Source of the DNA: Rhodamnia argentea
Taxonomy: Eukaryota; Streptophyta; Magnoliopsida; Myrtales; Myrtaceae
Direction: 5' to 3'
Assembly: GCF_020921035.1 (NCBI RefSeq)
Contig: NC_063158.1
Location: 20,136,178-20,200,177 of the forward strand
Length of the DNA stretch: 64,000 nucleotides
A program made the translations under genes and the position numbers. Below, piece after piece: positions 62,884-64,000 of the stretch; position 1 is the stretch's first letter; each line of letters begins with the position of its first letter. The notes under the pieces were generated by a model, which saw only the letters and a list, made by a program, of their open reading frames with translations, was not told the origin of the DNA and did not search any database.

Positions 62884-63678
62884 TCACTTTCCAGGGACGA
62901 AGTTGGTGGCATAAGCCCAAGCATTGTTGTTGACTGGGTCGGCAAGATGGTCAGCCAAGTTCTCCAATGGACCCTTTCCTGTCACAATGGCCTGCACGTA
63001 GAACCCAAACATGGAGAACATGGCGAGCCTGCCGTTCTTGATCTCCTTCACCTTGAGCTCAGCGAAGGCCTCGGGGTCGTCGGCCAGGCCCAACGGGTCG
63101 AAGCTCCCACCGGGGTAGAGTGGGTCGGTGACCTCACCTAGCGGGCCGCCGGCAATACGGTAGCCCTCGACGGCTCCCATCAAGATGACCTGGCAGGCCC
63201 AGATGGCTAGGATGCTCTGGGCGTGGATCAGGTTAGGGTTCCCCAAGTAGTCAAGCCCACCCTCACTGAAGATTTGGGCACCGGCCTTGAACCACACGGC
63301 CTCGCCGAACTTGACGCCATTGCGGGCTAGGAGCTCGGGGAAGACGCAGCCGAGGGCGCCGAGCATGGCCCACCTGGCGTGGATGACCTCAAGCTCGCGG
63401 TTCTTGGCGAAGGTCTCGGGGTCGGCCGAGAGCCCGGCGGTGTCCCAGCCGTAGTCGCCGGGGAATTGGCCGGTGAGGTAGCTAGGGGGCTCGCCGGAGA
63501 ACGGGCCCAAGTACTTGACGCGGTCCGGGCCGTACCACGGGCTCCCGGAGGAGACAGACTTGACTGATTTCCTCATGGAGACTCTCCCGTTGCCGAGGAG
63601 CTCGGGAGTGGAGGGGGATAACCTCACCGCCTGCCCGGCGAGAGACGGGGAGGAGAGAGCCATGGTGGAAGCTGCCAT
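62884..63678 (-). CDS. LHCB1: Chlorophyll a/b-binding protein of LHCII type 1, copy 2
   Basis: An intronless 264-residue LHCB1, nearly identical to copy 1. An in-frame upstream ATG at 63780 would add 34 residues ([14 protein letters not shown]...), but it overlaps the TATA box region and is not in frame in copy 1, so the true start is [10 protein letters not shown] at 63678. All ligand and trimerisation motifs ([39 protein letters not shown]) are present, and the consensus GDYGWDTAG and AELKVKE are kept. The mature N terminus carries the RKSVKS basic Ser-rich patch in the region where STN7 kinase phosphorylates LHCII during state transitions. This is the better-conserved copy. Confidence 0.96.
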   Translation of the reverse strand: MAASTMALSSPSLAGQAVRLSPSTPELLGNGRVSMRKSVKSVSSGSPWYGPDRVKYLGPFSGEPPSYLTGQFPGDYGWDTAGLSADPETFAKNRELEVIHARWAMLGALGCVFPELLARNGVKFGEAVWFKAGAQIFSEGGLDYLGNPNLIHAQSILAIWACQVILMGAVEGYRIAGGPLGEVTDPLYPGGSFDPLGLADDPEAFAELKVKEIKNGRLAMFSMFGFYVQAIVTGKGPLENLADHLADPVNNNAWAYATNFVPGK

Positions 63679-63767
63679 TGTGGGGGGTGGATTTGGGAGC
63701 TTGATGAGTGTGTCTTTAAGTGTTTGAAAGAGAGAGTTGAGATGGAGTGGTGATGGTTGTGTTGGGC

Positions 63768-63822
63768 TATATAAATGCACGAGGGTCCTTATCTTAGATA
63801 TCTCTATCTGAATTCCTATTGG
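63768..63822 (-). promoter_or_regulatory. LHCB1 copy 2 promoter: TATA, GATAAG (I-box) and CCAAT motifs
   Basis: TTTATATAG at 63768-63776, GATAAG at 63788-63793 and CCAAT at 63818-63822 on the reverse strand, with the same spacing as in copy 1. A small deletion further upstream (near 63833) is the first difference. Confidence 0.8.
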
Positions 63823-64000
63823 CTTTGCAAGTCAGTTCGATTTTTTGTCTATCTACTTGGCGCTCCCTACTCCACTAACTATATCTTCTGATCCTTCGTT
63901 TTATTTATTTATTTATCTTGAGGTTTGTTTGTATCAAGTAGTGGAGAAATTTTCAGAGATAATTTTGTCAATTCAGATATTTTCAACCAATGGGAGGGCG

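Larger units (their letters stand above)
62108..64000. repeat. Tandem duplication unit of the LHCB1 locus (partner 58247-59990)
   Basis: Beyond the coding regions, both promoter flanks and 3' flanks match. Downstream words GAAGAGTTCGATGTCTA, GAAAGATTCAGGGA and CTCCTTCAAGACTT occur at 58258-58350 and 62112-62285, and the promoters are collinear to the window end. The duplication offset is about 4.0 kb, with more divergence and indels in the 3' flank. Confidence 0.85.

Noticed and set aside
62884-63780. LHCB1 copy 2 starting at the upstream ATG (63780)
   Set aside because: The 34 extra residues would be encoded across the TATA box region and leader, and the frame is not shared by copy 1.

Overview
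The window is nuclear DNA from a flowering plant. Genes are intron-rich and widely spaced, and the space between them is packed with small DNA transposons, LTR remnants, a plastid-derived insertion and microsatellites. Two LHCB1 light-harvesting genes, an FLS2-type receptor kinase, a SAC51-family bHLH gene and a type I MADS gene point to a eudicot. The repeat style suggests a woody rosid such as Eucalyptus (Myrtaceae), but that is an impression and not a demonstrated assignment.

Layout. 1-293 (-): 5' part of an AGL62-like MADS gene that runs off the window. 4754-8798 (+): GINS subunit SLD5, six exons, one GC-AG intron, an E2F site upstream. 10480-11665 (+): a second AGL62-like MADS locus, now a pseudogene split by a long-inverted-repeat transposon. 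11790-12720: nuclear plastid DNA with trnL(UAA) and trnF(GAA). 15683-17918 (-): mitochondrial inner membrane protease subunit 1 (IMP1-like), four coding exons. 22443-26072 (+): GH3 beta-xylosidase (BXL) pseudogene carrying a nested insertion. 26050-26640: LTR retrotransposon remnant with a primer-binding site. 28550-31853 (+): SAC51-like bHLH gene with a conserved-peptide uORF split across a leader intron. 32857-33710: hAT element that has captured a PPR gene fragment. 33800-37851 and 46838-50799: two direct copies of a 4-kb segment. Between them lie a soluble epoxide hydrolase gene (39375-40931, -), a candidate solo LTR, a 127-bp tandem array and a decayed MULE transposase gene. 50961-55019 (+): FLS2-like receptor kinase, directly behind the second segment copy. 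55594-56277 (-): conserved plant protein of unknown function. 58886-59680 and 62884-63678 (-): tandem LHCB1 genes with near-identical promoters.

The intact genes serve separate housekeeping, photosynthetic, defence and growth roles. No operon-like or pathway clustering is visible. IMP1-like, SAC51-like bHLH and LHCB1 genes, in that order, recall an Arabidopsis chromosome 1 neighbourhood (At1g29960, At1g29950, At1g29910-29930), so this part is probably an ancient syntenic block inflated by repeats and by insertion of other genes. I found no wholly new biological system. The most informative points are the intron-split SACL uORF, the PPR-carrying hAT element, the 4-kb duplication that seems to preserve the promoter of a lost FLS2 paralogue, and the GC-AG intron in SLD5.
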